A DNA stretch of 64,000 bases from CAZDUS01 sp964508705 (GCA_964508705.1 CAZDUS010000006.1:1-64000); one strand, 5' to 3'. Shown: positions 1-8,850, numbered from the stretch's first letter. Translations and numbers: made by a program. The notes: generated from the letters alone by a model not told the origin.

Positions 1-902
1 GGCAACTCCCTCCCGGCATCTACGCCGAATCCTGGGAACTCTCCGACCGCCCCGAAGGCATGAGCATTGTTGCCAACGGCGCCCTCAAGGGTTCAACCCT
101 GTCATCGCTCATCGCCAATGCCGGCTCGGAAATCCTCGGCCATGGCGCCTGTAGCTCATCTCTTTCCCTGCTAGTCAAACTCATCGACTCGCGCGAACGA
201 CTGAGCATCCAGGTCCACCCCGACAACGAATCCGCCGCACTCGGACAAGGCGAAGCCAAAACCGAAGCCTGGCACGTACTCGCCGCCGAACCCGGCTCCA
301 TTGTATTCGCAGGACTGAAGCAGGGCACTTCCAAATCGGATTTCATCAACGCAATCAAGGCCGGAAATCTCGAAGCCTGTCTCAACACCATCCCTGTCAA
401 GACAGGCGACACCATCTTCATACCCGGTGGCCGCGTTCATGCCATCGGCGAAGGTTTGTTAATCCTCGAGGTTCAGCAGAACTCGAACACCACCTATCGC
501 GTCTATGACTGGGGCCGCGTCGGACACGACGGCAAACCACGGGAGTTACATGTCGATCAGGCGCTGAAGGTCATCCGTTTCGAGGACAATGCGCCCATCA
601 AAACCACCCCGAAATCCACCAGACCCAGCTCAAATCTTACAGTCACCACGTTGACGGAATGCCCCTTCTTCCGTTTGGAAAAAATCACCATGACCGACAA
701 GTTTGAAGTCCATCATGATGGATCGGGATTCCATGCGGTATTCACAACCAGCGGTGCCGTGGACATTGAAACCTCTTCAGGCACGGTAACCATCCCCGGC
801 GGGCGCACCTGCCTCATCCCCGCCCATCTGAACCGTTACACCCTCCGCGCCTCAACCCCCAACACCCAACTCCTCCGCATCTCCCTGCCGCTCTCTTCGT
901 AG
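1..902 (+). CDS. manA: Mannose-6-phosphate isomerase, class I (5' end outside window)
   Basis: Interconverts fructose 6-phosphate and mannose 6-phosphate in the cytoplasm, feeding GDP-mannose synthesis. The reading frame is already open at base 3, and the residues before the first internal Met (YAESWELSDRPEGMS) match the family's conserved GESWEISDHPEG-like segment, so the real start lies upstream and the Met at base 60 is internal. Further family marks are IQVHPD (metal-binding H) and the cupin-like GDTIFIPGGRVHAIGEG. manC, which makes GDP-mannose from mannose 1-phosphate, lies 1.6 kb downstream on the same strand. The stop codon TAG is the first part of a palindromic repeat (TCGTAGGCGCG...), so the extreme C-terminus may have been set by repeat insertion. 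Family assignment is secure. Confidence 0.93.
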   Translation, partial: QLPPGIYAESWELSDRPEGMSIVANGALKGSTLSSLIANAGSEILGHGACSSSLSLLVKLIDSRERLSIQVHPDNESAALGQGEAKTEAWHVLAAEPGSIVFAGLKQGTSKSDFINAIKAGNLEACLNTIPVKTGDTIFIPGGRVHAIGEGLLILEVQQNSNTTYRVYDWGRVGHDGKPRELHVDQALKVIRFEDNAPIKTTPKSTRPSSNLTVTTLTECPFFRLEKITMTDKFEVHHDGSGFHAVFTTSGAVDIETSSGTVTIPGGRTCLIPAHLNRYTLRASTPNTQLLRISLPLSS

Positions 903-925
903 GCGCGTCGCTTGCCAACGCCCGC
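899..925. repeat. Palindromic repeat of the GTAGGG(G/A)CG family overlapping the manA stop
   Basis: The sequence GTAGGCGCGTCGCTTGCCA followed by ACGCCCGCC resembles the hairpin at 4181-4208 (GTAGGGGCGTCGCTTGCC...). The TAG in its left edge is the manA stop codon. A second G/C-rich inverted segment follows to about 970. Confidence 0.55.
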
Positions 926-988
926 CTCGTTCCCGCTTGCCCACGGGCGCAGACAAGCAGCGCCCCTGCAAATCTCAATCCATACGCC

Positions 989-2059
989 CTACAATCCCCG
1001 CCGCCCGGAACGATTCATCACCCACACAACGCATCCGGCAACCACCAGTCCGCCCAACAGGCCCGCCACCGCGGGAATAAGCCAACCCCCGCCCTTCGAA
1101 GGCTCCTCCTCAACCGGTACCACAACATTCGTATCCACCGCCGCCACCGGAAGCACCGGTGCGGGAGGCGGCAATGGCGGCAACATCGCAAACCCCTTCG
1201 CCATCAACTCCGCCGCCTTGGCATCACGATCAAACCCCCTGGACCCACTACTCCCCAACACCACGGCAATCACCCGCCGCCCGTTCCGCTCAGCCGTCGC
1301 CACCAGCGAGAAACCACCCGCCGCAATATAACCCGTCTTCAATCCGTCACACCCTTGAAAACTCGCCAGCAAGCGATTGTGATTCCTCATGATGAACGTC
1401 CCATTCCGGAACCCGCGTTCCTTCGTGGATGTATATTTCAACACGTCCGTCTTGTTGACCAACTCCCTGGCGAGAATAGCCAAATCCCGCGCCGTCGAGA
1501 CATCCGGTTCCTGCCCGCTGGCTGGCGGCAACCCGTGCGGCGAATGAAATCTGCTGTTCGTCATCCCAAGCGCCCCCGCCTTTTGGTTCATCAACTCGAC
1601 AAACCCCTCTTTACTGCCGCTCACATGAATTGCCAGCGCCACCGCCGCGTCATTGGCCGACTGAATCATCAACGCATACAACAAATCCTCAACCGTGAAC
1701 TCTTCCTTCTCTTTCAGGTACACCTGCGAGCCACCCGTCTGCGACGCTTCCGCCGTCACCGTCACCATATCATTCGACCTAAGCTGTCCGTTCCCTGTTC
1801 GCTCCAGAAGCACCATCATATCCATCAATTTGATCACACTGGCCGGATAACCTTGCGCGTCCGCCTTGTCCTCAAACAACACCTGTCCCGTCGCGGCATC
1901 CATCACAATCGCGCCCAAATATGGATCCGCCGTCCTCGACGACAACGGCGCACGCCCGCTTGATTTCTTGCTCGCCGCCTTTTTTTCCGCCGCCGTGGCA
2001 CCCATCGCCACGCTGAACATCACCATTAGCCCAACCCAAAGTTTCAATACGCTCTTCAT
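989..2059 (-). CDS. dacA: D-alanyl-D-alanine carboxypeptidase, peptidase S11 family
   Basis: Trims the terminal D-Ala of peptidoglycan stem peptides on the outer face of the inner membrane. The start at 2059 (MKSVLKLW) is preferred over the upstream in-frame start because AGGAGAGG lies 5-6 bases before this ATG. From that start: signal peptide 1-23 (cut after ATAA), then the three penicillin-binding motifs SVIK (S74 nucleophile, K77), SAN (134-136) and KTG (241-243). A C-terminal hydrophobic helix (about 325-348) followed by Arg residues would anchor it in the membrane instead of the usual amphipathic C-terminal helix. The gene is opposite to manA and manC and shares no operon with them. Family certain; the specific dacA orthology (versus dacC or dacF) is not resolvable. 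Confidence 0.92.
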   Translation of the reverse strand: MKSVLKLWVGLMVMFSVAMGATAAEKKAASKKSSGRAPLSSRTADPYLGAIVMDAATGQVLFEDKADAQGYPASVIKLMDMMVLLERTGNGQLRSNDMVTVTAEASQTGGSQVYLKEKEEFTVEDLLYALMIQSANDAAVALAIHVSGSKEGFVELMNQKAGALGMTNSRFHSPHGLPPASGQEPDVSTARDLAILARELVNKTDVLKYTSTKERGFRNGTFIMRNHNRLLASFQGCDGLKTGYIAAGGFSLVATAERNGRRVIAVVLGSSGSRGFDRDAKAAELMAKGFAMLPPLPPPAPVLPVAAVDTNVVVPVEEEPSKGGGWLIPAVAGLLGGLVVAGCVVWVMNRSGRRGL

Positions 2060-2472
2060 GTTCCTCTCCTTTACTTGTCCAATGAAAATCGTGCGGGACT
2101 CTATCGAATCCCCCACCCACTGTCCACATCACTGCTTTCACCCAAATCCTCGCCTAAGGAACCGAGTTACAGGTGTTGCACCAAGAACACCCTTGTCACG
2201 ACGGCTCGGCAGGGACGCCTCGCCCTACCCGAAGACATCGATGATCTGTATTGATTTCAAGGTAGGGCGAGGCGTCCCTGCCGAGCCGCGTCAATAGGGG
2301 GGGTTCTCGCGAATATATATTGCCGTCTGCTCCTTAGGTCATACTTCATAATCATACTTCATACTTCCCCACCCCCTCCCCGCAAACTTGCACAACACCC
2401 CGCTTTCTGGTAACCACATCAGCCATATCTGAAATTTGAAATCTGATATCTAAAATCCAATTGGAGCCAACC
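2060..2472. other. Intergenic region between divergent dacA and manC
   Basis: 413 bases holding both promoters. No coding frame looks real. It contains a 28-bp perfect inverted repeat (2202-2288) and, around 2338-2370, short near-repeats of TCATACTTCA. The manC ribosome-binding site GGAG is at 2464-2467. Confidence 0.5.
2202..2288. repeat. 28-bp perfect inverted repeat (large hairpin)
   Basis: Arm 2202-2229 (begins CGGCTCGGCAGGGACG) is the exact reverse complement of 2261-2288, with a 31-base loop. The arm carries GTAGGGCGAGGCGTCC, the core seen in the other palindromic repeats of this window. It is too far upstream of dacA and manC to be either gene's terminator, and a small mobile palindrome (REP or MITE remnant) is the likeliest reading. 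Confidence 0.85.
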
Positions 2473-3564
2473 ATGCGACACGCCTTGATTATCGCCGGCG
2501 GATCCGGAACCCGACTCTGGCCCATGAGCCGCGAATCCGCCCCCAAGCAACTACTCCCGTTCATCAACGGCAAGAACCTCGTCCAGATCGCCGCCCACCG
2601 GCTCGAAGGCCTCGTCCCCTCCTCCCGCCGCCATATCTGCGCCGCCGCCCGCCACGAAGTGCCCATGCGCCAGTCCCTCCCCGAACTGGGCCCCTCCCAA
2701 TTCCTGGGCGAACCCTCCGGACGCGACACCCTTAACGCCGTCGGCTTCAGCGCCGCCATCATAGCCCTCTCCGACCCCGATGCCGTCATCGCCGTCTTCA
2801 CCGCCGACCACATCATCGAACCCATCGCCGACTTCCTGAAAATCGTGGAAACCGGCTACCGCGTCGCGGAACAAACCCCCGCATCACTCGTCACCTTCGG
2901 CATCAAGCCAACCCACGCCGCCACTTGCTATGGCTATCTTCAACTCGGCCCCGACACCGGCACCGGCGCCCGCCGCGTGGAACAGTTCAAGGAAAAACCG
3001 GACCTTGCCACGGCCACCGGATATTTCAAAGCAGGCCCCCGCTACCTCTGGAATAGCGGCATGTTCGTCTGGCGCGCCAGCACCCTGTTGGACTGCATCC
3101 GCCGCTACCACCCGGAAAACCACGCCGGCATCATGTCGATCGCCGCCGCATGGAACACACCCGACCGCCAGACCGTCCTCAATCGCGTCTATCCTACCCT
3201 CAAGAAAATCAGCGTGGATTTCGCCGTCATGGAGCCCGCTTCCAAGGATGCCGCCGTCACCGTCGCCGCTGTCCCCATGCCACTAAGCTGGCTCGATGTC
3301 GGCAGTTGGCCCTCCTTCGCTCAAACCTGCCCGGCCGACGCCAACCACAACGCCGTCTCTGCCGGCAAGTCACTCCTCATGCGCAGTTCAAACAACCTCG
3401 TCTCCTCCAGCGATCCAAACCACCTGATCACCCTCATCGGTTGCAAGGACCTGATTGTCATCCATACCCCCGAAGCCACCCTGATCTGCCCGGCCGATCA
3501 AGCCGAAGCCGTCAAGGAAGCCCAGCAAGCCGTGACCAAACAATTCGGACCTCCCTATGTCTGA
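2473..3564 (+). CDS. manC: Mannose-1-phosphate guanylyltransferase
   Basis: Makes GDP-mannose from mannose 1-phosphate and GTP. The nucleotidyltransferase signature GGSGTRLWP is at residues 11-19, followed by SAPKQLLPF, then QFKEKP and the YLWNSGMFVWRA segment typical of the ManC/CpsB family, and PLSWLDVGSW near the end of the catalytic domain. At 363 residues it is the short form, without the C-terminal phosphomannose isomerase cupin, consistent with a separate manA upstream. The ATG at 2473 is chosen because GGAG sits 6 bases before it; a TTG at 2461 is also in frame but has no site. Pathway inference: together with manA it supplies GDP-mannose for surface glycans. Confidence 0.93.
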   Translation: MRHALIIAGGSGTRLWPMSRESAPKQLLPFINGKNLVQIAAHRLEGLVPSSRRHICAAARHEVPMRQSLPELGPSQFLGEPSGRDTLNAVGFSAAIIALSDPDAVIAVFTADHIIEPIADFLKIVETGYRVAEQTPASLVTFGIKPTHAATCYGYLQLGPDTGTGARRVEQFKEKPDLATATGYFKAGPRYLWNSGMFVWRASTLLDCIRRYHPENHAGIMSIAAAWNTPDRQTVLNRVYPTLKKISVDFAVMEPASKDAAVTVAAVPMPLSWLDVGSWPSFAQTCPADANHNAVSAGKSLLMRSSNNLVSSSDPNHLITLIGCKDLIVIHTPEATLICPADQAEAVKEAQQAVTKQFGPPYV

Positions 3565-3613
3565 TTCTCTTTCCCGTGTCTTTCGTGTTTCGTAGTGGCA
3601 AAGATTAATTCTT

Positions 3614-4162
3614 ATGAAACCCTGGAAAACACTTTCCCGCCGCATCGTCTATCACGTCAAACGCTTCCTCACCGTCGAACATCACACCGTTCAATTGCCC
3701 GATGGACAAATCATCGAGGATTGGACCTGGCTGGAAATGCCGGAATTCGTTTCCATCCTTGCGCGCACTCGCGACGGAAAATTCCTGATCTTCCGCCAAA
3801 CAAAATACGCCGCCCCCGCTCCCATCCTCGCCCCGCCCGGCGGCTACCTTGAATCCGGCGAACTCCCCCTGTACGCCGCCAAACGGGAACTGCTGGAGGA
3901 AACCGGTTACACCTCGAACCACTGGCACCACCTCGGCTCCTACGTCATGGACGCCAACCGCGGCGCAGGCAAAGCCCACCTCTTCCTTGCCCTCAACGCC
4001 GAACACACCGCATCCCCGATAACCGACGACCTTGAGGAACAAACACTTCTCCTGCTATCCCGCACGGAACTGGAAAACATCATTGATCGCGGCGAAATCA
4101 CCATGATCGCCTGGGCCGCGCTCCTCACTCTAGCCTTCCGCAAACTCGACCAGCCCGAATAA
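3614..4162 (+). CDS. Nudix hydrolase, ADP-sugar pyrophosphatase-like
   Basis: A 182-residue cytoplasmic protein with one complete Nudix box, GGYLESGELPLYAAKRELLE followed by ETGY (about residues 76-99), which fits GX5EX7REUXEEXGU with all metal-binding acidic residues. The flanking fold (FRQTKYAAPAPILAPPGG) resembles ADP-ribose or nucleoside-diphosphate-sugar pyrophosphatases. No clear ribosome-binding site precedes the ATG. It lies 49 bases after manC and could be cotranscribed, which would suit hydrolysis of a nucleotide sugar, but substrate cannot be deduced. Confidence 0.85.
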   Translation: MKPWKTLSRRIVYHVKRFLTVEHHTVQLPDGQIIEDWTWLEMPEFVSILARTRDGKFLIFRQTKYAAPAPILAPPGGYLESGELPLYAAKRELLEETGYTSNHWHHLGSYVMDANRGAGKAHLFLALNAEHTASPITDDLEEQTLLLLSRTELENIIDRGEITMIAWAALLTLAFRKLDQPE

Positions 4163-4180
4163 AAGCTCGAATTCTCCATT

Positions 4181-4208
4181 TCGTAGGGGCGTCGCTTGCC
4201 GACGCCCG
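4181..4208. repeat. Palindromic repeat, GTAGGGGCG hairpin
   Basis: An 8-bp stem, GGGCGTCG (4187-4194) with CGACGCCC (4200-4207), around a five-base loop CTTGC, preceded by TCGTAG. It lies 19 bases after the Nudix stop. There is no T-tract, so an intrinsic terminator is unlikely. Confidence 0.7.
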
Positions 4209-4401
4209 CAGTAGTTTGGCCCGGTTTACTAATTCAGGCGCGAGAATAAAGAGCTGTTTTCAGCAATGGGTTTCATTTCTCCGGCTACATGACTCAAGGG
4301 GGTCGTAAAACGAAGCCTGAGAAACTATGTGGAGTGCGGCGGCTTGACGCCGCTTTCCGCGGCGCAGCTTGAGGCGCCGCAGGTTGCCAGGGAAAGTTCA
4401 G

Positions 4402-4505
4402 GAGCCCTTGCCGCAACCAATCTATTCTTCTGCTAGGGCGACCTCTCCGAGGGAGCCGTCCCCCACAACAAGGTTTGAATCATGTGCGCACCTAATCGCA
4501 GATGC
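4402..4505 (+). repeat. 104-base dispersed direct repeat, copy A
   Basis: Nearly identical to 7214-7316 (about three differences, one a single-base indel), in the same orientation. Both contain TAGGGCGACCTCTCCGAGGG and end ACCTAATCGCAGATGC. They flank the subtilase and methyltransferase genes. Confidence 0.9.
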
Positions 4506-4573
4506 ACCTCATCGGTTCCCTCTCCCGTTTTTCATGGTTTCACCACTCTTCTTAAGGTGCTACCATCCCCCCC

Positions 4574-6049
4574 ATGAAATGGTCACACCCCATCCAGACA
4601 ATACTTCTCATCCTGACCATCAGCCTGGCCTCGCTCACCACCCATTCCGCCACCGTCCAAATCGTCGCCGATACGCTCACCGTCCACGCCAACAAAACAC
4701 CCCTGAGCGAAATCCTCGCCCATCTCCAGGAATCCGGCGTCAGTGTCGCCATGGACGAGCGCATCAATCCCCTCATCACCGCCGACTTCGAAAACCGCGA
4801 CATCGTCAAGGGCATCAAGCAAATCCTCAGCGATTGCGACTACGCCCTCATCTGGAGCAACATCGATGGCCCCGCCGGAACCATTCGCCGCCTGTCCGAA
4901 GTCCTCGTCTATAAACCCGGTGACCGCCGCTCCCTCAAGGCGGTCCCCGCTCCCGCCACCCCCGTCGCCCAGGCACAAACTCCCACCAACACCATCACCT
5001 GCCTCAAGAACGAAATCCTGCTCCGTCTCAAGCCCGGCGTCTCAAGCGAGCAATTCCGCGCCCTGCTTCTGCGCACCGGCGCCATGGTCTTGGATGGCAT
5101 CCCCGCGCTAGGCGTCTACCGTCTCCGCCTCCCGCCCGGTACCAACCTCGCCGATATCCTCAACGCCCTCGCCGGGGACCCCCTCGTCGCCACCGCCGAA
5201 CCAAACTTCGTCTACCGCTCCGTCGCTCCCGTTCAAACCGCCGGTCAGGACAACCCCTCCTCCCCTCGCACCCTTACCTCCTCATCCGGCCCCGCCGTCG
5301 CCATCCTCGATTCCGGGTTCACTCCCAACCCCTCTCTGGAAAAAGCCGTGCTCTCCACCCTCGACGCCACCTCACCCGGCCAGGCCATCACCGACCCCCT
5401 CGGTCACGGCACCCAGATGGCCTACCTCGCCGCAGGCGCCATCACACCCGACGGCATCGCCCCCTCCTCCACCTCCGTCCCCATCATTCCCATCCGGACC
5501 CTCGGCGATAACGGCATCACCGATAGCTTCTCCCTGATGCAAAGCATGCTCTTCGCCATCGAAAAAGGAGCCAAGGTCATCAGCATGAGCTGGGGCACAT
5601 CCGGCAGTAGCGCGTTCTTCAACGACGCCATCACCTACGCCCGACAACAAGGCGCCATCCTCGTCGCCGCCGCAGGAAACGAACCCACCGGTCAAGCCAT
5701 GTACCCCGCCGCACACCCGGGCGTCATTGCCGTTGCCGCCACATCGTCTGACGGCAACGTCTGGGACCAATCCAACTATGGCTCCTTCGTGAAATTCGCG
5801 GCCCCCGGTTTCGCTAATCTCCCCGTGGGCTATAAGGGGCCCCCCGGCCGATACGCAGGCACCTCCATCGCCGCCGCCTATACCGCCAACCTCCTCGCCC
5901 AATATCTCACCCTGCACCCCAAGGCCTCTCCCGCCGATGCCGTCGCCGCCCTGACCAGATCCCTCACCACCGCCCCCTCCACTCCCGGCACGATCCGTCC
6001 CGAAATCCCGCGATTAACAGGCTCAGCTATCAACACCTTTCTGAAGTAA
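4574..6049 (+). CDS. Secreted subtilisin-like serine protease (S8) with N-terminal STN-like domain
   Basis: 491 residues. Signal peptide 1-26 (LLILTISLASLTTHSA). Residues about 28-112 (LTVHANKTPLSEILAHL, then VSVAMDERINPLITADFENR) read like an STN/secretin N-terminal type domain. Residues about 140-218 look like a subtilase propeptide-type fold ending AEPNFVYRS. The catalytic domain carries Asp246 (AILDSG), His278 (GHGTQMA), Asn369 (AAAGNE, oxyanion hole) and Ser431 (GTSIAAA), so it appears active. It is expected in the periplasm or outside the cell. No Shine-Dalgarno is obvious before the ATG. The methyltransferase downstream has its own ribosome-binding site and need not be functionally linked. 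Protease assignment is firm; the front-domain call is inference from motif pattern. Confidence 0.87.
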   Translation: MKWSHPIQTILLILTISLASLTTHSATVQIVADTLTVHANKTPLSEILAHLQESGVSVAMDERINPLITADFENRDIVKGIKQILSDCDYALIWSNIDGPAGTIRRLSEVLVYKPGDRRSLKAVPAPATPVAQAQTPTNTITCLKNEILLRLKPGVSSEQFRALLLRTGAMVLDGIPALGVYRLRLPPGTNLADILNALAGDPLVATAEPNFVYRSVAPVQTAGQDNPSSPRTLTSSSGPAVAILDSGFTPNPSLEKAVLSTLDATSPGQAITDPLGHGTQMAYLAAGAITPDGIAPSSTSVPIIPIRTLGDNGITDSFSLMQSMLFAIEKGAKVISMSWGTSGSSAFFNDAITYARQQGAILVAAAGNEPTGQAMYPAAHPGVIAVAATSSDGNVWDQSNYGSFVKFAAPGFANLPVGYKGPPGRYAGTSIAAAYTANLLAQYLTLHPKASPADAVAALTRSLTTAPSTPGTIRPEIPRLTGSAINTFLK

Positions 6050-6097
6050 CCCCTCTCACCCCATGATAAACCATCCCTCAAATATATGGAGGAACCC

Positions 6098-7093
6098 GTG
6101 ATTAAACCCGATCGCATCATGTCCATGGCCAGCGCCTTCTATAACTCCTGCATATTGTTCAGCGCCGCAGATCTCGGAGTCTTCGCCAAACTCAACGAAC
6201 TCGGACCCGCCAATGCCGCCACCCTGGCCTCCGCGCTGAAGTTGGACGAGCGTTGCATCCGCCTTCTACTCGATTCCTGCGTCGCCCTGGAATTGCTCAA
6301 CAAAAACGGTGACACCTACGAGAACACATCCGAAGGCAAAGCGTTCCTCATCCCCGGCGCGCCCGGCGATTTGTCCAAAGCCATTCGCTACAACAGGGAT
6401 GTGTACCCGGCCTGGGGCAAGCTGAGCACTCTGGTCAAAACCGGCAAGCCGGTGGAAAAACCGGAATCGCATCTCGGCATGGATGCCGAACGCACGTTGA
6501 CGTTTGTCATGTCGATGCATTACCGCGCCCTCGCCATCGGCAGAGCCGTAATCGGCGAACTGAATCTGGCTCAATGCAAAACACTACTCGATGTCGGTGG
6601 CGGCCCCGGCACCTACTCCGCGCTCATCTCCAAGGCCTATCCGCAAATCCAATGCACCGTGCTGGACCTTCCCGAGGTCGTCAAGGTCGCCAACGACCTT
6701 ATCCGGCAACAGGGCTGTCAGAACCAGGTCCACACCCTCGCTGGCGATTATCACACCACCCCATTCCCCGACGGCAACGACGCCGTCAATTTCTTCGGCA
6801 TGTTCCATCAGGAATCACCGGAAAGCATCCTTGCCTTATTGAAGAAGGCCTACAAGTCACTCAACCCCGGCGGTGTCGTCCACGTCATGGACATGATGAC
6901 GGACCCCTCTCACACAAAGCCAACCTTCAGCGCTCTATTTGCCGTCAACATGGCCTTGACCACCGATCACGGCTGGGTTTTCTCCGATGCCGAATTGAAA
7001 GGCTGGCTACAGGAAGCCGGCTTTGTCGACATCGTGGTGAAACCCTTACCACCCCCCATGCCACACAGTTTCGCCATAGCCCGCAAACAATAA
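6098..7093 (+). CDS. SAM-dependent O-methyltransferase with winged-helix dimerisation domain
   Basis: 331 residues. The N-terminal half (FYNSCILFSAADLGVFAKL, then LDERCIRLLLDSCVALELL) is the winged-helix dimerisation domain of the hydroxyindole/caffeate-type O-methyltransferase family. The C-terminal half is a class I Rossmann domain with motif I LLDVGGGPGTYSALISKA and VLDLPEVV for the SAM ribose. GTG at 6098 is preferred as start because GGAGG ends 5 bases before it and overlaps the upstream in-frame ATG at 6086. The acceptor substrate is unknown; in this family it may be a quinone precursor or small aromatic. Confidence 0.82.
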   Translation: MIKPDRIMSMASAFYNSCILFSAADLGVFAKLNELGPANAATLASALKLDERCIRLLLDSCVALELLNKNGDTYENTSEGKAFLIPGAPGDLSKAIRYNRDVYPAWGKLSTLVKTGKPVEKPESHLGMDAERTLTFVMSMHYRALAIGRAVIGELNLAQCKTLLDVGGGPGTYSALISKAYPQIQCTVLDLPEVVKVANDLIRQQGCQNQVHTLAGDYHTTPFPDGNDAVNFFGMFHQESPESILALLKKAYKSLNPGGVVHVMDMMTDPSHTKPTFSALFAVNMALTTDHGWVFSDAELKGWLQEAGFVDIVVKPLPPPMPHSFAIARKQ

Positions 7094-7119
7094 TTTTCTC
7101 TGCGTTAACCCGGGCACAT

Positions 7120-7197
7120 AAGGAAAAGATCAGTTGTAAGTCGTTGATTTGCAGACAAGCAATTGTGGATTTGGGTGTCCCGTTTCGGAACTCAGGA
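7120..7197 (+). repeat. Dispersed repeat carrying an antitoxin-tail sequence, copy 1
   Basis: The run AAGATCAGTTGTAAGTCGTT to about 7197 is repeated, in inverted orientation, at about 9866-9931, and its inner part (AAGCAATTGTGGATTTGGGT) is shared with the 3' end of the HipB-like remnant at 9082. Translated, the shared core reads AIVDLGVPFRNS here and AIADLGVLFRKS there. Confidence 0.8.
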
Positions 7198-7213
7198 AAA
7201 CTATTGGCGCACA

Positions 7214-7316
7214 GAGCCCTTGCCGCAACCAATCTATTCTTCTGGTAGGGCGACCTCTCCGAGGGAGCCGTCCCCCCAACAAGGTTTGAATCATGTGCAC
7301 ACCTAATCGCAGATGC
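7214..7316 (+). repeat. 104-base dispersed direct repeat, copy B
   Basis: Second copy of the repeat at 4402-4505, same orientation, ending 8 bases before the convergent tatD stop. Confidence 0.9.
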
Positions 7317-7323
7317 GCCCCCC

Positions 7324-8109
7324 TCACATCCCGAACAACCGCCGCGCATTCGCCGTCGTGATCTCCGCCACCTTCTCCACCGGCACCCCTCTCGCCTTGG
7401 CCAGCACTGCCGCCACCGCAGGCAGATAACAGGGCTCATTGGGCTTACCCCGGTGCGGCACCGGCGTCAGATACGGTGTGTCCGTCTCAATCAGCAACCG
7501 GTTCTCCGGTATCACCCGCGCCACCGCTCGCAAAGGATCGGCATTCCGGAATGTCACTATCCCGCTGAAACTGATCATGAATCCCAATTCCAACAGCCTC
7601 TCGGCAAATTCATTCGTCCCGGTAAAACAATGCAACACGCCAATCCGGTCCTTCGGCCCCCGCCATCCAGCCGCATGTTGCCCCAGCAACTCCAGCGTCA
7701 CCTCGTCAGCCTCTCGACTATGGACAATCACAGGCAATCCACGCTCCCGCGCCAACTTCAATTGCGCCGCCATCAGTTCCGCCTGCGGCACCGCCGTCTC
7801 CGGCGTGTAATAAAAATCGAGCCCGATCTCACCAATAGCCACCACAGGAATATCCGGGTTGGACTCAATAAGCTGGCCAATGTCCTCCGCCTTCGCGTCC
7901 GACCCCGCCAGACTCCGGTCATACCCCACCGCCGCCACTAGACGATCCGGATGGGCCCGCGCCGCCGTCAACGCCATCGCATTGGTCTCCGGCTCGCATC
8001 CCACCGCCACCATACGCCCGACCCCCGCCGCCTTCGCGCGCGCCACCAGCTCAGCCACCGCTTCCGCAGTCATCCCGGCGGAAAAATGAACATGGGTATC
8101 AATCAACAT
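7324..8109 (-). CDS. tatD: TatD-family metal-dependent hydrolase
   Basis: 261 residues from MLIDTHVHF; family members start exactly at this motif, so ATG 8109 is chosen although the frame is open further up. Metal-binding motifs are DTHVHF (two His), GEIGLDFYY (Glu), VIVHSREA (His), LHCFTG (His) and ETDTPYLTP (Asp). Proteins of this family are 3'-5' DNases or D-aminoacyl-tRNA deacylase-like phosphoesterases of the cytoplasm (YcfH/TatD). The ATG overlaps the gmk stop by 11 bases, which implies translational coupling at the end of a minus-strand block. No strong Shine-Dalgarno of its own is visible. Confidence 0.9.
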   Translation of the reverse strand: MLIDTHVHFSAGMTAEAVAELVARAKAAGVGRMVAVGCEPETNAMALTAARAHPDRLVAAVGYDRSLAGSDAKAEDIGQLIESNPDIPVVAIGEIGLDFYYTPETAVPQAELMAAQLKLARERGLPVIVHSREADEVTLELLGQHAAGWRGPKDRIGVLHCFTGTNEFAERLLELGFMISFSGIVTFRNADPLRAVARVIPENRLLIETDTPYLTPVPHRGKPNEPCYLPAVAAVLAKARGVPVEKVAEITTANARRLFGM

Positions 8110-8716
8110 CCCGTCGACCCCGTTCGGCATCAATAATAGCTTTGAATTCCCGGTACGCCGTTTCAAGGTCATCATTCACCACCCAGTACCGATACTCATT
8201 CTGCCGCGCCATCTCGCTGGCGGCATTCCGGATGCGACGTTCAATCACGTCCGAAGCATCCTCAGCCCGTTTCAACAACCGGTTCCGCAACTCCTCTAAC
8301 GACGGCGGCGCAATAAACACATCCACATAGGCGCTCTTAAGGGCTCCCCCTGCCGCCGCAACAGCAGCCCGCACTTGTGCCGCCCCTTGAACATCAATCA
8401 CCAGCATCACCGACCGGCCCGCCGCCAGCGCCGATTCCACTGGCCCGCGCAATGTTCCGTACCGGTTCCCATGCACCTCGGCATGTTCCAGGAATCCGCC
8501 TGCTTGAACTTGTCGCTCAAACTCGTCAGGACTGACAAACCTATACGCCTTGCCATCCACTTCATTTCCGCGCGGCGCGCGTGTTGTGCACGAGATGGAC
8601 CGCTCCATCCCCGGCGTCTCCGCCAGTAACCGCTCACACAGCGTAGTCTTCCCCGCCCCCGACGGCGCCGACACCACCAGCAGTAACGCCCGCTTATGCT
8701 CTGTATTTGTTTTCAT
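8099..8716 (-). CDS. gmk: Guanylate kinase
   Basis: Phosphorylates GMP to GDP with ATP. P-loop SAPSGAGKTT at residues 15-24, GMP-binding segment YRFVSPDEFERQVQAGGFLE, HGNRYGT, and VIDVQGA. 205 residues is the usual length. gmk normally follows yicC directly; here 1.2 kb of repeats separates them, so gmk and tatD may be driven by a promoter inside that island. No Shine-Dalgarno is seen upstream of the ATG. Confidence 0.95.
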   Translation of the reverse strand: MKTNTEHKRALLLVVSAPSGAGKTTLCERLLAETPGMERSISCTTRAPRGNEVDGKAYRFVSPDEFERQVQAGGFLEHAEVHGNRYGTLRGPVESALAAGRSVMLVIDVQGAAQVRAAVAAAGGALKSAYVDVFIAPPSLEELRNRLLKRAEDASDVIERRIRNAASEMARQNEYRYWVVNDDLETAYREFKAIIDAERGRRDVD

Positions 8717-8850
8717 GGCTTATTAATGCGCAGTATGCGGAATGTCGTCCAATCTTGGCAACAATTTGCTTATGCACGACAGGGACGAGTTGCAGGCCCG
8801 GGTCGTCTGCTCCTCTGCCGTCAGCTAGCTACTCCCCTCACCACCCCTTT

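Larger units (their letters stand above)
4163..4573. other. Repeat-rich intergenic region
   Basis: 411 bases without a credible gene. It holds a hairpin repeat (4181-4208), a G/C palindromic stretch at about 4330-4385 (GGCGGCTTGACGCCGC and a following GCGGCGCAGC...GGCGCCGC), and copy A of a 104-base direct repeat (4402-4505). Confidence 0.5.

Noticed and set aside
2461..2472. TTG at 2461 as the manC start
   Set aside because: GGAG at 2464-2467 is correctly spaced for the ATG at 2473, and family members begin there.
7120..7197. Integron attC site
   Set aside because: No RYYYAAC/GTTRRRY core pair, no integrase and no cassette-like structure.
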